Both the position numbers and the translations under genes were made by a program. From positions 62,001 through 126,000 of the forward strand of contig CAVTZF010000016.1 of assembly GCA_963739095.1 (NCBI GenBank): DNA of 64,000 nt, in the 5' to 3' direction. Below the pieces are notes generated by a model. It did no database searches, was not told the origin of the DNA, and worked only from the letters and a program-made list of their open reading frames with translations. Every line of letters begins with the position of its first letter. Position 1 is the first letter of the stretch. Below, one piece after another: positions 18,686 to 27,539 of the stretch. This DNA comes from JACVRW01 sp963739095. GTDB taxonomy: Bacteria > Actinomycetota > Thermoleophilia > Solirubrobacterales > Thermoleophilaceae.

Positions 18686-20193
18686 GCGTCGCCTACAAGA
18701 GCGCCGTCGACGAGGGCGTCATCGACGAGCTGCGCGCGATCATCGGCGATGACAACCGCGTGCTCCCGGGTCTGAGCTCGCGCGTCAACCGCACGCGCGT
18801 GCCGGCGCCCTTCCCTGTGCACCGCTGGGCCGAGTTCATGCCGGACGTGGCGGTGCTGCCGACATCGGCCGAGGAGGTCTCCGAGGTCGTCAAGCTCGCC
18901 AACCGCCTCCGCATCCCCGTGGTCCCGCGCGCCGGCGGGACCGGGCTCTCCGACGGCGCGGTGCCGCTCCGCGGCGGCATCTGCGTCGACGTGAAGCTCA
19001 TGAACAAGATCCACGAGATCGACCTCGAGGACCGCTGCGTCACGGTCGGCCCGGGCATCAACATGCTCAAGCTGAACGAGGAGCTGCGCCCGTACGGCGT
19101 CTTCTATCCCGACGACCCGGCGTCGTACCCGTGCTCGCTCGTCGGCGGCCGTATCGGCACGGGCGGCTGGTCGCTGCTCGGCTCGCGCTTCGGCCACACC
19201 CGCGACCTCGTGATCTCGATGCAGGTTGTGCTGCCGACCGGCGAGATCGTCGAGATCGGCGAGGGCGGCGGGCGCAAGCTGCGCAAGTCGTCGACCGGGT
19301 TGACGCTCAAGCAGCTGTTCACGGGCCACCAGGGCACGCTCGGCATCACGACCGAGGCGACGCTCGAGCTGGTGCCGAAGCCGGAGGTCGAGTTCGCCGC
19401 GTTCTTCGCCTTCGACGACTACATGAAGGCGCACCGCACGACCGGCGCCCTGACCCGCGCCGGCCTCGCGACGCTCGCCGGCGTTGTGTTGTTCGACGAG
19501 TGGAAGCTGCGCTACCTGCGCCGTGACGACGAGGCCTACATCCCGCAGCCGGACTCGGTCAAGGCCGTCGTGGCGGTCGCGATGTACGGCACCCGCGCGG
19601 AGGTCGAGCCGGCCTCGAAGCGGGTGATGGAGCTCGGCCGCGCCGACGGCGGCAAGTACCTCGGCGACGAGATCTCCGAGGGCGACTGGGCGTCGCGGCA
19701 CGACCGCTACGCGACCCCGCTGCACGGGCGCACGCGTGAGGGGCAGGTTGTGCCGATGTCGTGGCACTGCGAGGACGCCGCGCTCAACTACTCGGTGCTG
19801 CCGATGGTCCGCGAGGAGTGGCACGCGATCGTCGAGCGCTACATCGACCAGTACGGCATCTTCGACGACTGGGGGATGTTCGCCTACACGAACGGCCCTC
19901 ACAAGCCGTGGGCCGACTACCTGGTCGAGATCGACGTCGGCATCTGGGAGCAGAAGCTCGACGACGAGAACTGGGCCGGCTGGGTCGCCTGCAAGCGCGA
20001 GATCGCGGAGGTGGCGCTCAAGTACGGCGGCTCGATCACGGCCTGCCACGGCGCGACCCGCGAGGGCGACGCCGAGCTCGTGCCGACCGAGATGGGAAGC
20101 GCCTGGGAGGTGGTCAAGCGCATCAAGGCCGCGCTCGACCCGAACAACATCATGAACCCCGGCAAGCAGATGATGGACGAAAGCTACGAATGA
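18682..20193 (+). CDS. FAD-linked oxidase (GlcD/lactate-dehydrogenase-like)
   Basis: 503 residues from GTG 18682. The FAD_binding_4 (PCMH) domain shows PRAGGTGLSDGAVP, YPCSLVGGRIGTGGW and GHQGTLGITTEATLELVP; the C-terminal FAD-oxidase domain ends in CHGATREGD and DPNNIMNPGK, typical of GlcD-like 2-hydroxyacid dehydrogenases. With the preceding iron-sulfur subunit it resembles GlcDF glycolate oxidase without GlcE. The true substrate is unknown; position after the purine operon makes glyoxylate- or ureidoglycolate-level compounds plausible. Confidence 0.87.
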   Translation: MSVAYKSAVDEGVIDELRAIIGDDNRVLPGLSSRVNRTRVPAPFPVHRWAEFMPDVAVLPTSAEEVSEVVKLANRLRIPVVPRAGGTGLSDGAVPLRGGICVDVKLMNKIHEIDLEDRCVTVGPGINMLKLNEELRPYGVFYPDDPASYPCSLVGGRIGTGGWSLLGSRFGHTRDLVISMQVVLPTGEIVEIGEGGGRKLRKSSTGLTLKQLFTGHQGTLGITTEATLELVPKPEVEFAAFFAFDDYMKAHRTTGALTRAGLATLAGVVLFDEWKLRYLRRDDEAYIPQPDSVKAVVAVAMYGTRAEVEPASKRVMELGRADGGKYLGDEISEGDWASRHDRYATPLHGRTREGQVVPMSWHCEDAALNYSVLPMVREEWHAIVERYIDQYGIFDDWGMFAYTNGPHKPWADYLVEIDVGIWEQKLDDENWAGWVACKREIAEVALKYGGSITACHGATREGDAELVPTEMGSAWEVVKRIKAALDPNNIMNPGKQMMDESYE

Positions 20194-20456
20194 GCATTTT
20201 TCGTCTGGGCGACCAGAAGCCGCCGGAGCCGAGGCGCATCAACGACGACGTCATCCAGCGCTTCGAGCACGTCTACGAGGTGAACCCGGAGAAGATGCAG
20301 ACGTTCCCGCAACAGGACCTGCCGGCCTGGGACACGATGCGCATCGTCGCCGCGCGCTGGGATCACCTCGCCTGGATGCACAAGCACTTCGCCGACGACG
20401 TGCTCCTCGCGGGGCTCGGCTCGGAAACCATGCCCGAAGAGGAGACGACGGAATGA
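20190..20456 (+). CDS. Small protein of unknown function in the redox cassette
   Basis: 88 residues, ATG overlapping the FAD-oxidase stop (ATGA) and its own stop overlapping the LLM gene start, so it is a genuine member of the operon. No signal peptide, membrane helix or cysteine is present. The sequence is rich in aromatic and charged residues (RFEHVYEVNPEKMQTF, RWDHLAWMHKHFADD) with an acidic tail. I do not recognise the family. A small accessory or electron-transfer-coupling subunit is a guess from position only. Confidence 0.75.
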   Translation: MSIFRLGDQKPPEPRRINDDVIQRFEHVYEVNPEKMQTFPQQDLPAWDTMRIVAARWDHLAWMHKHFADDVLLAGLGSETMPEEETTE

Positions 20457-21520
20457 AGTTCAGCTACTGCATGCTGCCGGACTACCCGCTCGGCGACTCG
20501 ATCGAGATGATCAAGACGGCCGACGAGCTCGGCTACCACGCCTGCTACGCGGTCGACGAGACCTGGCACAAGGATCTCTGGACGCTGTTCGCCCACGCGG
20601 CCGACAAGACCGAGCGGATCCGCTTCGGGCCGAACGTGACTCACGTGTTCCTGCGCGAGCCGACGCTGATCTGCCAGCAGCTCGCGACGCTCGACGAGAT
20701 CACCGGCGGGCGCACCGAGTGTGTCGTCTCCACCGGCAACTTCGGCCTGATGGCGCAGTACCACCTCGACTGGGCGAGCCAGAAGCCGCTCTCGCGCCTG
20801 CGCGAGGCGCTGCATGTGATGCGCACCTTCCTGGACGAGGGCAAGATCGACTTCGAGGGCGATTTCTTCAAGTACACCGGCCTGTTCACCGCCGCCCGGC
20901 CCGTGCAGGAGCGCATCCCGCTGCTGATGGGCGGGATGAAGGGGCCGCGCTCGTTCCGGACCGCGGGCGAGCTGACCGACGGGCTCCATCAGGCGCTCGC
21001 GTACTCGCGCGAGGCCTACGACTACCAGGTCGAGAACATGCGAGCGGGCGCCGAGAAGGCCGGTCGCTCGTTCGACGAGCTCGACGTCGGCGCCTGGGTC
21101 GTCACCGTCGTGGGCGAAGACTCCGCCGCCGCCAAGCACGCCGCACGACTCCTGGTCGCGTTCTACATCTCCTCGATGCCGGCGGAGCAGCTAGCCCGTC
21201 ACGGGATCGACGCCGCGGACCTCCAGCCGGTCGTCGACGCCCTCGGCGCGGGCGACATCAAGGGCGCCTACGAGGCGTTCACGCCCGACTACGTCGAGAA
21301 GCTGTCGCTGGCGGGGACGCCCGAGGAGGTGGTCGAGAAGATCAAGTCCGACATCGAGCCCGCCGGTGTCAACCACATGATCTTCGCGCTCTCCGACCCC
21401 CACCTCGTCAAGTTCTTCACGAACGAGGACGTGGAGAACGTGCCCGACATCCAGGGCCAGCTCAAGCTGGTCGCCGATCGGGTGATGCCGGCCTTCGCCG
21501 GAGCGGCAGCCGCGAGCTAG
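20453..21520 (+). CDS. LLM-class flavin/F420-dependent oxidoreductase
   Basis: 355-residue TIM-barrel protein of the bacterial luciferase-like superfamily (MKFSYCMLPDYPLGDSIEMI, LATLDEITGGR, RIPLLMGGMKGPRSF). The overall pattern is closer to F420-dependent dehydrogenases/reductases than to FMN monooxygenases, but the cofactor cannot be assigned surely. It is last in a four-gene operon with a GlcD-like flavoprotein, an iron-sulfur subunit and an 88-residue protein. Substrate unknown. Confidence 0.83.
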   Translation: MKFSYCMLPDYPLGDSIEMIKTADELGYHACYAVDETWHKDLWTLFAHAADKTERIRFGPNVTHVFLREPTLICQQLATLDEITGGRTECVVSTGNFGLMAQYHLDWASQKPLSRLREALHVMRTFLDEGKIDFEGDFFKYTGLFTAARPVQERIPLLMGGMKGPRSFRTAGELTDGLHQALAYSREAYDYQVENMRAGAEKAGRSFDELDVGAWVVTVVGEDSAAAKHAARLLVAFYISSMPAEQLARHGIDAADLQPVVDALGAGDIKGAYEAFTPDYVEKLSLAGTPEEVVEKIKSDIEPAGVNHMIFALSDPHLVKFFTNEDVENVPDIQGQLKLVADRVMPAFAGAAAAS

Positions 21521-21561
21521 AGGCGGCCGTAATTCGCATCCGCCCACGGCGTTGGACGGGT

Positions 21562-22175
21562 GTGAACGGACCGAGACACGCCACCTTCGTCGCGCTCATC
21601 GCCTCACTCCTCGTGCTCAGCCCTGCTGCGAAGGGCTCGATGGACGAGACCGAGCTGATTAGCATCCAACCAACCGAGGCGGGAGGTCTCGGGGCGGACG
21701 GGGTCTCATTCGATCCCGTTCTCTCCGCGGACGGGCGCTACGTGGCCTTCGAGTCGAATGCCGCCAACCTGAGCGGCGAGGACAACGACGCGTTCCGCGA
21801 CGTGTTCCTGCGCGACACCCAGACCGGCGCGGTCACCCTGGTCAGCCGCCGGAGCGCGTCGGAGGGCGGCACAGGCGGCAATGAGGTCTCGGAGCTCAAT
21901 GGGATGTCCGCCGACGGGCGCTACGTCGCCTTCAGCTCAGACGCCGACAACCTGAGTGCCGCGCGACGACAACGCCCACTTCAACGTCTTCGTGCGGGAC
22001 ACCCTCACCGCCACCACCATCCTGGTCAGCCGCCAGAGCGCCGGGGACGGCGGCGATGGTGGCGATGCCCAGTCGGTCTATGGATCGATGTCCGCGGACG
22101 GCCGCTACGTCGCCTTCGAGTCCAGCGCGAGCAACCTCGCCGCCGACGACGACAACGGCGAGCCGACATGTTGAG
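21562..22175 (+). pseudogene. Truncated, frameshifted TolB-like beta-propeller secreted protein
   Basis: GTG at 21562 opens a signal peptide (ALIASLLVLSPAAKGS) followed by PD40/TolB-type repeats: SADGRYVAFESNAANLSGEDN and DVFLRDTQTGAVTLVSR. At about 21960 one extra base breaks the frame (DNLSA then DDNAHFNVFVRDT). After a third repeat the coding sequence ends abruptly at about 22167 in NGEPTC-stop, where a further DVFVRD blade would be expected. The rest of the propeller is missing, so this is a fragment. Confidence 0.75.
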
Positions 22176-22355
22176 TTATGCCAAATTGCACGGGGCGCAC
22201 CCCGGGCCGCTTGCGCTCTCACGCGAGTGTTCGCGACGCTCGGCGAGCAAGGCCTCGGCCAGCCGGTCAAGCTTGACTTGGATCGCGTGCTCGGCTCGAT
22301 GCTCCGCGTTCTTCAGCAGTGCCACGAGCAGCAAGGTGAGCGCGGCCATGGCATC
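22176..22355 (-). pseudogene. Fragment resembling the C-terminus of a low-affinity iron permease
   Basis: The stretch LTLLLVALLKNAEHRAEHA followed by IQVKLDRLAEALL has the last hydrophobic helix and the conserved amphipathic tail of the low-affinity iron permease (DUF307) family. It is fused in frame to a piece of phosphomannomutase with no start of its own. The assignment is from pattern memory of the family. The join to unrelated coding sequence on both sides marks it as debris. Confidence 0.45.
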
Positions 22356-22719
22356 GGCGAGGAGCGGCCCGACCATCGGTCCGGCCATCCCGTTGCCGCC
22401 GTCCAGGACAACGCGCATCGGCCGGATCGTCGGAGTCATGTAGCCGCGGCTCGCGGACGCCTCGCCGATGTTCCAGGCGAATGGCGCCGGGCGTACCGCG
22501 GCGCCCCGGCCGAGACGATCTCCCGCAGCTCGTCGATCCCGGAGTCGCCGGAGAGCGCGCCCCGCGCTTCACGAGCTTCGCTCCCGTGTACGCCTTGGGG
22601 TTGTGAGACGCCGTGCAGACGAGCCCGCCGTCCAGATCGCGCGAGCCACAGTCCAGTACGTCATCTCCGTCGCCGCCCTCCAGATGTCGAAGGCCGGAGC
22701 GGTAGCGGGTCGGCGTCAT
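22356..22719 (-). pseudogene. Phosphomannomutase/phosphoglucomutase fragment
   Basis: Two pieces of a hexose-phosphate mutase survive in different frames. LDGGLVCTASHNPKAYTGAK includes the phosphoserine loop TASHNP, and RVVLDGGNGMAGPMVGPLL comes from domain 2. The N-terminal domain start, the metal-binding DGDxDR loop and the C-terminal domains are absent. It lies head to tail with the iron-permease-like fragment. The 5' side merges into the unassigned 22720-22829 stretch. Confidence 0.75.
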
Positions 22720-22829
22720 ACCCCAAACCACCGGCCGTACGCAAGTTTTCGTGAGTAGTAGCCAGTTTTGGTTTTCCGGGTTAGGTTGGGAATCAGGCTG
22801 GCGCGGGCAGGCCTCGCCCGGGGAAAGGA

Positions 22830-23240
22830 ATGCCAAAGATGGCTGCGGGAGGACGGACGTCCTCGTACATCGCTGTGCTTGTTGCGTCCTTCGGGGCGCC
22901 TGTGCTGGCGCTGGTGGCCAGCCCGGCGCTCGCTCAGACGCCGAGCTGCGGTGCGCCGGCCAACGAGATCGTTGCTGAGAACTGCCTGCTGGGAAGCGCC
23001 TCGAGTGAATGGGACGCGCAGGGGGCCGGCGACCCCAGCATTCAAGGGTTCGCCAAGCGCTCTGCTCGTAGAGAGCTCGCGCGCCGCCGATCGCTGCTGG
23101 TCGTCGCGCAGGAGCGGACTAGCGACGCGGTCGGCAACCGCGCCACCACCAAGACCCGCATCCGTCTCCTCGGGTCACTGAGGCGCGGAGGATGTTCATG
23201 TCTCGTAACGAAAGGATCAGGGAGGACATCGTGCGCATAA
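22830..23240 (+). pseudogene. N-terminal fragment of a secreted protein joined to a foreign tail
   Basis: ATG 22830 has AAAGGA directly upstream and encodes a Sec signal peptide ending at ALAQTPSC. It continues with ENCLLGSASSEWDAQGAGDPSIQGFA, which resembles the start of large DUF4082/dimethylformamidase-beta-like secreted proteins. From about 23040 the similarity stops. The tail contains DAVGNRATTKTRIRL, which looks like the end of an Ig-like 'DAAGNR' repeat domain. I read it as a deletion junction between two gene ends. Confidence 0.55.
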
Positions 23241-24805
23241 CGCGCTTCATCACCATCTGCGTGGCGGCGCTGCTCGCTATGGCAATCGTCCCGGCTTTGG
23301 CGATGGCGGCCCCAGGGTCGAGCGTCGACGACAACTTCGCGGGCGGGACCAGCGACGCCAATGCGATCGTTGTTCCGCCGGGGTCCGTCGAGCTTGCAAC
23401 CGAAGGTCTGCCCGCGGACTGGACCGTCACACCGTGGACGCTGGAGGGACCGCGAACGCAGTGCCGGCGTCCTGACGGTCGACGGCGCCCTCGGCGGCTC
23501 GACGACCACCTTCAGCGCGCCGCAGACGCTGACGTTCACGGCGACGTTCGGGACCGAGCAGTCCCAGCACATCGGCTTCGGCGTCGACTTCGACAACATC
23601 GGCGACTGGGCCATGTTCAGCACGGGCGGTGGAGCGCTAGAGCTTGGGCTCTACGCGCGGACGAACGTGGGCGGAACACAGATCGACGAGCGGCTCGACA
23701 TCGCTCCATTCAACATCGATCCGGTTGTCCCGCACGACTACAGGATCGAGTGGGACGCGACGGAGATTCGGTTCTACGTCGATGACGCTCTCGTTTCGAC
23801 GCAGACCGCGACCCTTCCGCCGAATCTTCGCGTGCTCGCCAGCGACTTCAACCTCAACGGCATCCCGCTCACGGTCGAGGACATCAACCTCGCGCCGATT
23901 CCGTCGGGCACGTTCACCTCGCGGGTCTTCGAGGCCGAGCGGCGCATTACCTCGTGGGGCGCGCTGACCGCCGAGGGCACGCTCGCCGGGGTGACGTTCG
24001 CCACCCGCACCGGTAACACGCCCACTCCCGACGCGTCCTGGTCGGCGTTCCAGCCGCTCGGCCCCGGGGGAGCGATCCAGAGCCCAGGTCCGGCGGTACG
24101 TCCAGTACCAGGCGGTCCTGACCTCGGACGGCACGTCGACACCGTCGATCGACCGCGTGACGCTCGCCTACGAATACGACGCGGCCGCTCCGTCGGTCGT
24201 GATCTCCGGCGTCACGGTGTCCGGGTCCACGGCTACCGCCACGTTCTCGAGCCCCGACGCGGACGTCGCGCGGTTCGAATGCAGCCTCGAGAGCGGGCCG
24301 TTCGTGGCGTGCACCAGCCCGAGGGAGTACACGAACCTCTCGCCGGGCTCCCACCGGGTCCGGGTGCGCGCCACCGATCAGGTCGGGAATGTCGGGCCGG
24401 CTGCGGAGAGGAGCTTCAGCATCGCTTCGCCGCCGCCACCCCCGCGACCGCCGGACAACACCGCGCCCAAGGTGCGGCCCAAGCCGAAGTCGGTGGACGG
24501 TGTCGCGAAGCGGCAGGTTCAAGGTCAGAGTGCGCTGCCCGAGCAGGGAGACGCGCTGCCGGATCGCGCTCAAGTTCCGCTATCGAGGGAAGACGGTGGC
24601 GAGCAAGAGCGTGACCGTGCCGGGCGGGCAGTCCGCCAGGGTCACCCTTCGCCTGAAAAAGTCGGCACGCAATGCTCTCCAGATGGGCGGGCGGTTGAAG
24701 GTTGAATGCGGTGACGACCACGCGCGACGCGGCCGGCAATCGGGCCACGACGCGCAACGGATCACGCACGACTCAGTGGGTGCGCGCTCGGCGGTCCGGC
24801 GGTAG
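23198..24805 (+). pseudogene. Multiply frameshifted secreted Ig-like repeat protein
   Basis: ATG 23198 has GGAGG at correct spacing and starts a signal peptide (ITICVAALLAMAIVPALAMAAP). The coding sense then changes frame at about 23455, 24090, 24510 and 24712. Pieced together it gives a lectin/LamG-like domain (QHIGFGVDFDNIGDWAMFS), a discoidin-like spacer (GNTPTPDASWSAFQPLG), an Ig-like domain (FECSLESGPFVACTSP, RVRATDQVGNVGPAAE), a Pro-rich linker, and a C-terminal domain ending in TTTRDAAGNRATTR. At least four independent frame breaks mean no full product. The exact 3' end is uncertain. Confidence 0.7.
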
Positions 24806-24866
24806 CCGTCCGGGCGAAGGACGAGGAGTACGTCGCGGCGGGTACGCCCCGCCGCGACGCTCCGAG

Positions 24867-25022
24867 TCAGAGCCAGCCCCGCCGCCGGAAATAGGCCACC
24901 ATCCCGCCCAAGATCACCGCCAGCGACGCGATGATCACCCAGAACGCGGTCGTGTCCCTGTCGAAGGGGAAGGCGAGCTTCATGCCCCGCACGCTTGCGA
25001 TCAGCGTCAGCGGCAGGACACG
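24867..25022 (-). pseudogene. C-terminal fragment of a CorA-type magnesium transporter
   Basis: The minus strand reads LPLTLIASVRGMKLAFPF, then a hydrophobic helix (FWVIIASLAVILGGMVAYF) and the family-typical end RRRGWL-stop. In CorA the first helix ends in the GMN selectivity motif; here it reads GMK. Everything upstream (cytoplasmic funnel and most of helix 1) is missing. The following 25023-25286 stretch shows no gene that I can support. Confidence 0.7.
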
Positions 25023-25286
25023 ACGCTGACGGCGGTGACACCCGCAGCACTTCTCGCGGCGACGCGCGTTCGGCATTCACCGGCTCCTGGCCTCGGCTTC
25101 CACTCGTGGAGCTCCCAACAACCTGAGCCCGCTGGAGAGCCGGGGGTGGGATACCAACATGGCCGCCCGCCAGGTCGGACGGAGGTTACGCCGCGGAGGA
25201 AAAAAGCCTGTTCGACATCTTCCGAAATAAGAGGCTCTGTCGGGCCACCGGCGGCCGGACCGCCCCCGCGGCGCGCCCGGGGCTGA

Positions 25287-25601
25287 CACCACCCGCCGAA
25301 GCTCTCGAAGCTGTCACTGTCGCGCACGCGGTTCGCTCGCGGCCACGCGACGCGGTTGCGCTTCAAGCTCTCCGAGGCGGCCGACGTGCGGATCGAGATC
25401 CGCCGCCGCAAGGCCGGGCGCTACCGCAAGGTCGGCGCGCTCAAGAAGAAGAACCGCGACGCCGGCAGCAACTCGATCCGCATCGCCGCCCGGCTCCGCG
25501 GCAAGGCGCTGAAGCCAGGCCACTTCCAGTTCGTGGTGACGGCCACCGACGACGCCGGCAACCGCTCGCTGCCCAAGAAGCTGCGCTTCAGGATCGTTTA
25601 G
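25287..25601 (+). pseudogene. C-terminal remnant of a secreted repeat protein
   Basis: The frame begins right after an in-frame stop (25284) and has no ATG. It encodes PPKLSKLSLSRTRFARGHAT followed by RLRFKLSEAADVRIEI, a basic linker, and FVVTATDDAGNRSLPKKLRFRIV before the stop. This is the standard terminal domain of many actinobacterial surface proteins. The N-terminal bulk is absent, so it is the tail of a lost gene, possibly the same kind as the pseudogene at 23198. It could be translated from TTG 25356 as an 81-residue peptide. Confidence 0.6.
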
Positions 25602-26932
25602 CCGCTCCCGTACATGTCGCGCACGTAGGGCAGGAGGCCGCGCGCCTCGAGCCGGTCGACGGGCGCCCGGAAGGTCACCTGGACGACGCCCGGGTGGCGG
25701 CCGATCTCGATCGCCCCCGTGATCGTGGCCCGGTTCTTGACCTCGGGCACCTCCATGTCGAGCAGCCAGGCGGCCCGCTCCAGTCCGTTGTCGGTCGCGC
25801 TGTTCAGGTCCGGCCCCGTGCCGACCACGGAGATCGGCGCCGACTCCTCGAGAGCGTCGAGACCCCACTCGCGCGCGAGTCCCTCCGCGCGGGCGCGCTC
25901 GGAGCCGGACAGCGGCCGGGCGAGGTAGGGAAGGTCCTCCTCGAGCGGGAGCAGGATCGGCCCGTCGATGCCGAGGCCCTTGAGCAGCTCGACCTGCAGC
26001 GTGACCGTGCCGGACACGTCGCAGGTGTGGCCGGCGATCTCGCCGTCGCCCTGGAGGGCGTGCATGTCGCCCATGTAGACGCCGCCGCCCGCCAGTTTGA
26101 CCGGGCAGATCAGGATCGCGCCGGCGCGCACGGCGTCGATGTCCATGTGCCCGTCGGTGCGGTGCTCGGCGAGCTCGTCGGGGGTGAGCGAGTACGCGTG
26201 CGGCGCGCCGATCAGGAACGAGCCGAAGTCGCCGGCGTTGTGCGAGTCGGGCATCGTCTTCGACGGCGTCGTGCCGAGCTGGCCCATGAACGGCCGCAGG
26301 CGCGCGGCGAGGCCGACGAGGTCGTGAGGCGCGAAGGCGAGGATCGGGTTCTGCACCGAGTTCTCGGGCAGGGCCGCGAAGCGGGCGGCCTCGTGCGCGA
26401 TCCGCTCGGCCGACTCACGCCCGACCGTCACGCCCATGTTGTGGCCGTGGTCGAAGGCGATCGTGTAGCCGTTCGTGAACTTGAATGGCGTGGCGTCGGC
26501 GCCGCAGTTCGCGCAGCGCACGGCCTCCTGGCCGATGCCCTCGAGCCGCGTCTCGGGGTACTCGGTGCCGCAGCTCGGGCAGACGGCCGCGCAGTAGGGG
26601 TCGCCGTTGAAGCTGCCCTCCGGTGAGACGTCGTTGCCGGAGGCGGTGGCGATCGAGGTGACCTCGACGTCCTTGATGCGGATCGCGATCGCATCGCCGG
26701 GCTCGGCGCCCGCGACGGCGACCGGGCGCGCCACCTCGTGCCCGCCGCGCAGGGCGGGCGTGATCATCGGGCCCCAGCAGCCGGGGGTGGTGTTCACGAC
26801 AACGTGGCCGCCGTCCTCGACCGGCCCGAGCATCTCGATCTCGGGGCCGAGCAGCCCGTTCGTGAAGGTGTCGACGAAGACGGTCTGGTGGGCCTGGCCG
26901 GTGGCGGCAGGCGCGGCGGGTTCTACGGCCAT
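25598..26932 (-). CDS. Acetamidase/formamidase family protein
   Basis: 444 residues of the FmdA/AmdA family, which hydrolyse short-chain amides to ammonia and the acid. Motifs: FVDTFTNGLLGPEIEMLGPV, GHVVVNTTPGCWGPMI, YMGDMHALQGDGEIAGHT. A zinc-ribbon insert, CPSCGTEYPETR...CANCG, lies near residues 120-145, as in some family members. Its ATG is overlapped by the end of the MoaD-like gene. The converging end touches the secreted-protein remnant at 25601. Confidence 0.9.
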   Translation of the reverse strand: MAVEPAAPAATGQAHQTVFVDTFTNGLLGPEIEMLGPVEDGGHVVVNTTPGCWGPMITPALRGGHEVARPVAVAGAEPGDAIAIRIKDVEVTSIATASGNDVSPEGSFNGDPYCAAVCPSCGTEYPETRLEGIGQEAVRCANCGADATPFKFTNGYTIAFDHGHNMGVTVGRESAERIAHEAARFAALPENSVQNPILAFAPHDLVGLAARLRPFMGQLGTTPSKTMPDSHNAGDFGSFLIGAPHAYSLTPDELAEHRTDGHMDIDAVRAGAILICPVKLAGGGVYMGDMHALQGDGEIAGHTCDVSGTVTLQVELLKGLGIDGPILLPLEEDLPYLARPLSGSERARAEGLAREWGLDALEESAPISVVGTGPDLNSATDNGLERAAWLLDMEVPEVKNRATITGAIEIGRHPGVVQVTFRAPVDRLEARGLLPYVRDMYGSG

Positions 26933-27204
26933 TGAAGGCTCCTCTCGTGGTCGGTGCCGGCGCCGCCGGCGACTGGGATGAGCAGGGCGACCTCGTCGCC
27001 GTCGGCGAGCGCCTGGGCTCGGCTCGCGTGCGTGCCCCTCACGACCGGCAGGGCGGAGTCGAGCGCGGGGGCGATCGCCGGCTCGAGCTCGCCGACGCGA
27101 GTGAGCAGCGCGTCGACGGTGGCCTCCCCTGGAAGCTCCACCTGCATCCGCCGGGTGCCGGCTGCGGTGGCCAGCCCCGACCCGAGTCGCACCTGGACAT
27201 GCAC
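26923..27204 (-). CDS. MoaD/ThiS-like ubiquitin-fold protein with extension past Gly-Gly
   Basis: 93 residues from GTG 27204. A beta-grasp pattern is visible (VQVRLGSGLATAAGTRRMQVE, ATVDALLTRVGELEPAI, ALADGDEVALLIPVAGG). Sulfur carriers normally end at Gly-Gly so the C-terminus can be adenylated. Here 12 residues, AGTDHERSLQWP, follow. That tail is translated from the ribosome-binding site and start of the amidase gene, which it overlaps by 10 nt. Either the tail is removed by a protease or the protein is not a sulfur carrier. Confidence 0.65.
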   Translation of the reverse strand: MHVQVRLGSGLATAAGTRRMQVELPGEATVDALLTRVGELEPAIAPALDSALPVVRGTHASRAQALADGDEVALLIPVAGGAGTDHERSLQWP

Positions 27205-27265
27205 GGCCAGGTCAGCGTACCGCGGGGGCTTCGATGGACCCCTCCGATGCGCTATCACTCCACAC

Positions 27266-27532
27266 ATGGCCGTCTGCTCCCACCTCGACCAGGTGCACGT
27301 CGAGCGCCCCGATTCGGTGCCCGGCTGCGAGGACTGCCTGCGCACGGGCGACCGCTGGGTGCACCTGAGGGTGTGCCGCACCTGCGGCCACGTTGGCTGT
27401 TGCGACTCCTCGCCGAACCGGCACGCGACCGCGCACAACCACGAGACCGGCCATCCGATCGTCAGCTCGGTCGAGCCGGGCGAGGACTGGTCGTACTGCT
27501 ACGTCGACGACGTGGCGTTCCTGATCGACTAG
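27266..27532 (+). CDS. UBP-type zinc finger protein
   Basis: 88-residue stand-alone ZnF-UBP domain. Cysteine/histidine ligands run in the family order: CSHLDQ, CEDCLRTG, CRTCGHVGCC, then NRHATAHNHETGHPI. In eukaryotes this fold binds the free C-terminal Gly-Gly of ubiquitin; small actinobacterial versions have no known partner. ATG 27266 has TATCAC 7 nt upstream and no Shine-Dalgarno, consistent with a leaderless transcript. A MoaD-like (ubiquitin-fold) gene lies divergently only 61 bp away. Confidence 0.85.
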   Translation: MAVCSHLDQVHVERPDSVPGCEDCLRTGDRWVHLRVCRTCGHVGCCDSSPNRHATAHNHETGHPIVSSVEPGEDWSYCYVDDVAFLID

Positions 27533-27539
27533 CACCCCC

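Noticed and set aside
25023..25286. Short frames in the spacer after the CorA fragment
   Set aside because: No ribosome-binding site, no family resemblance and no codon pattern; left unannotated.
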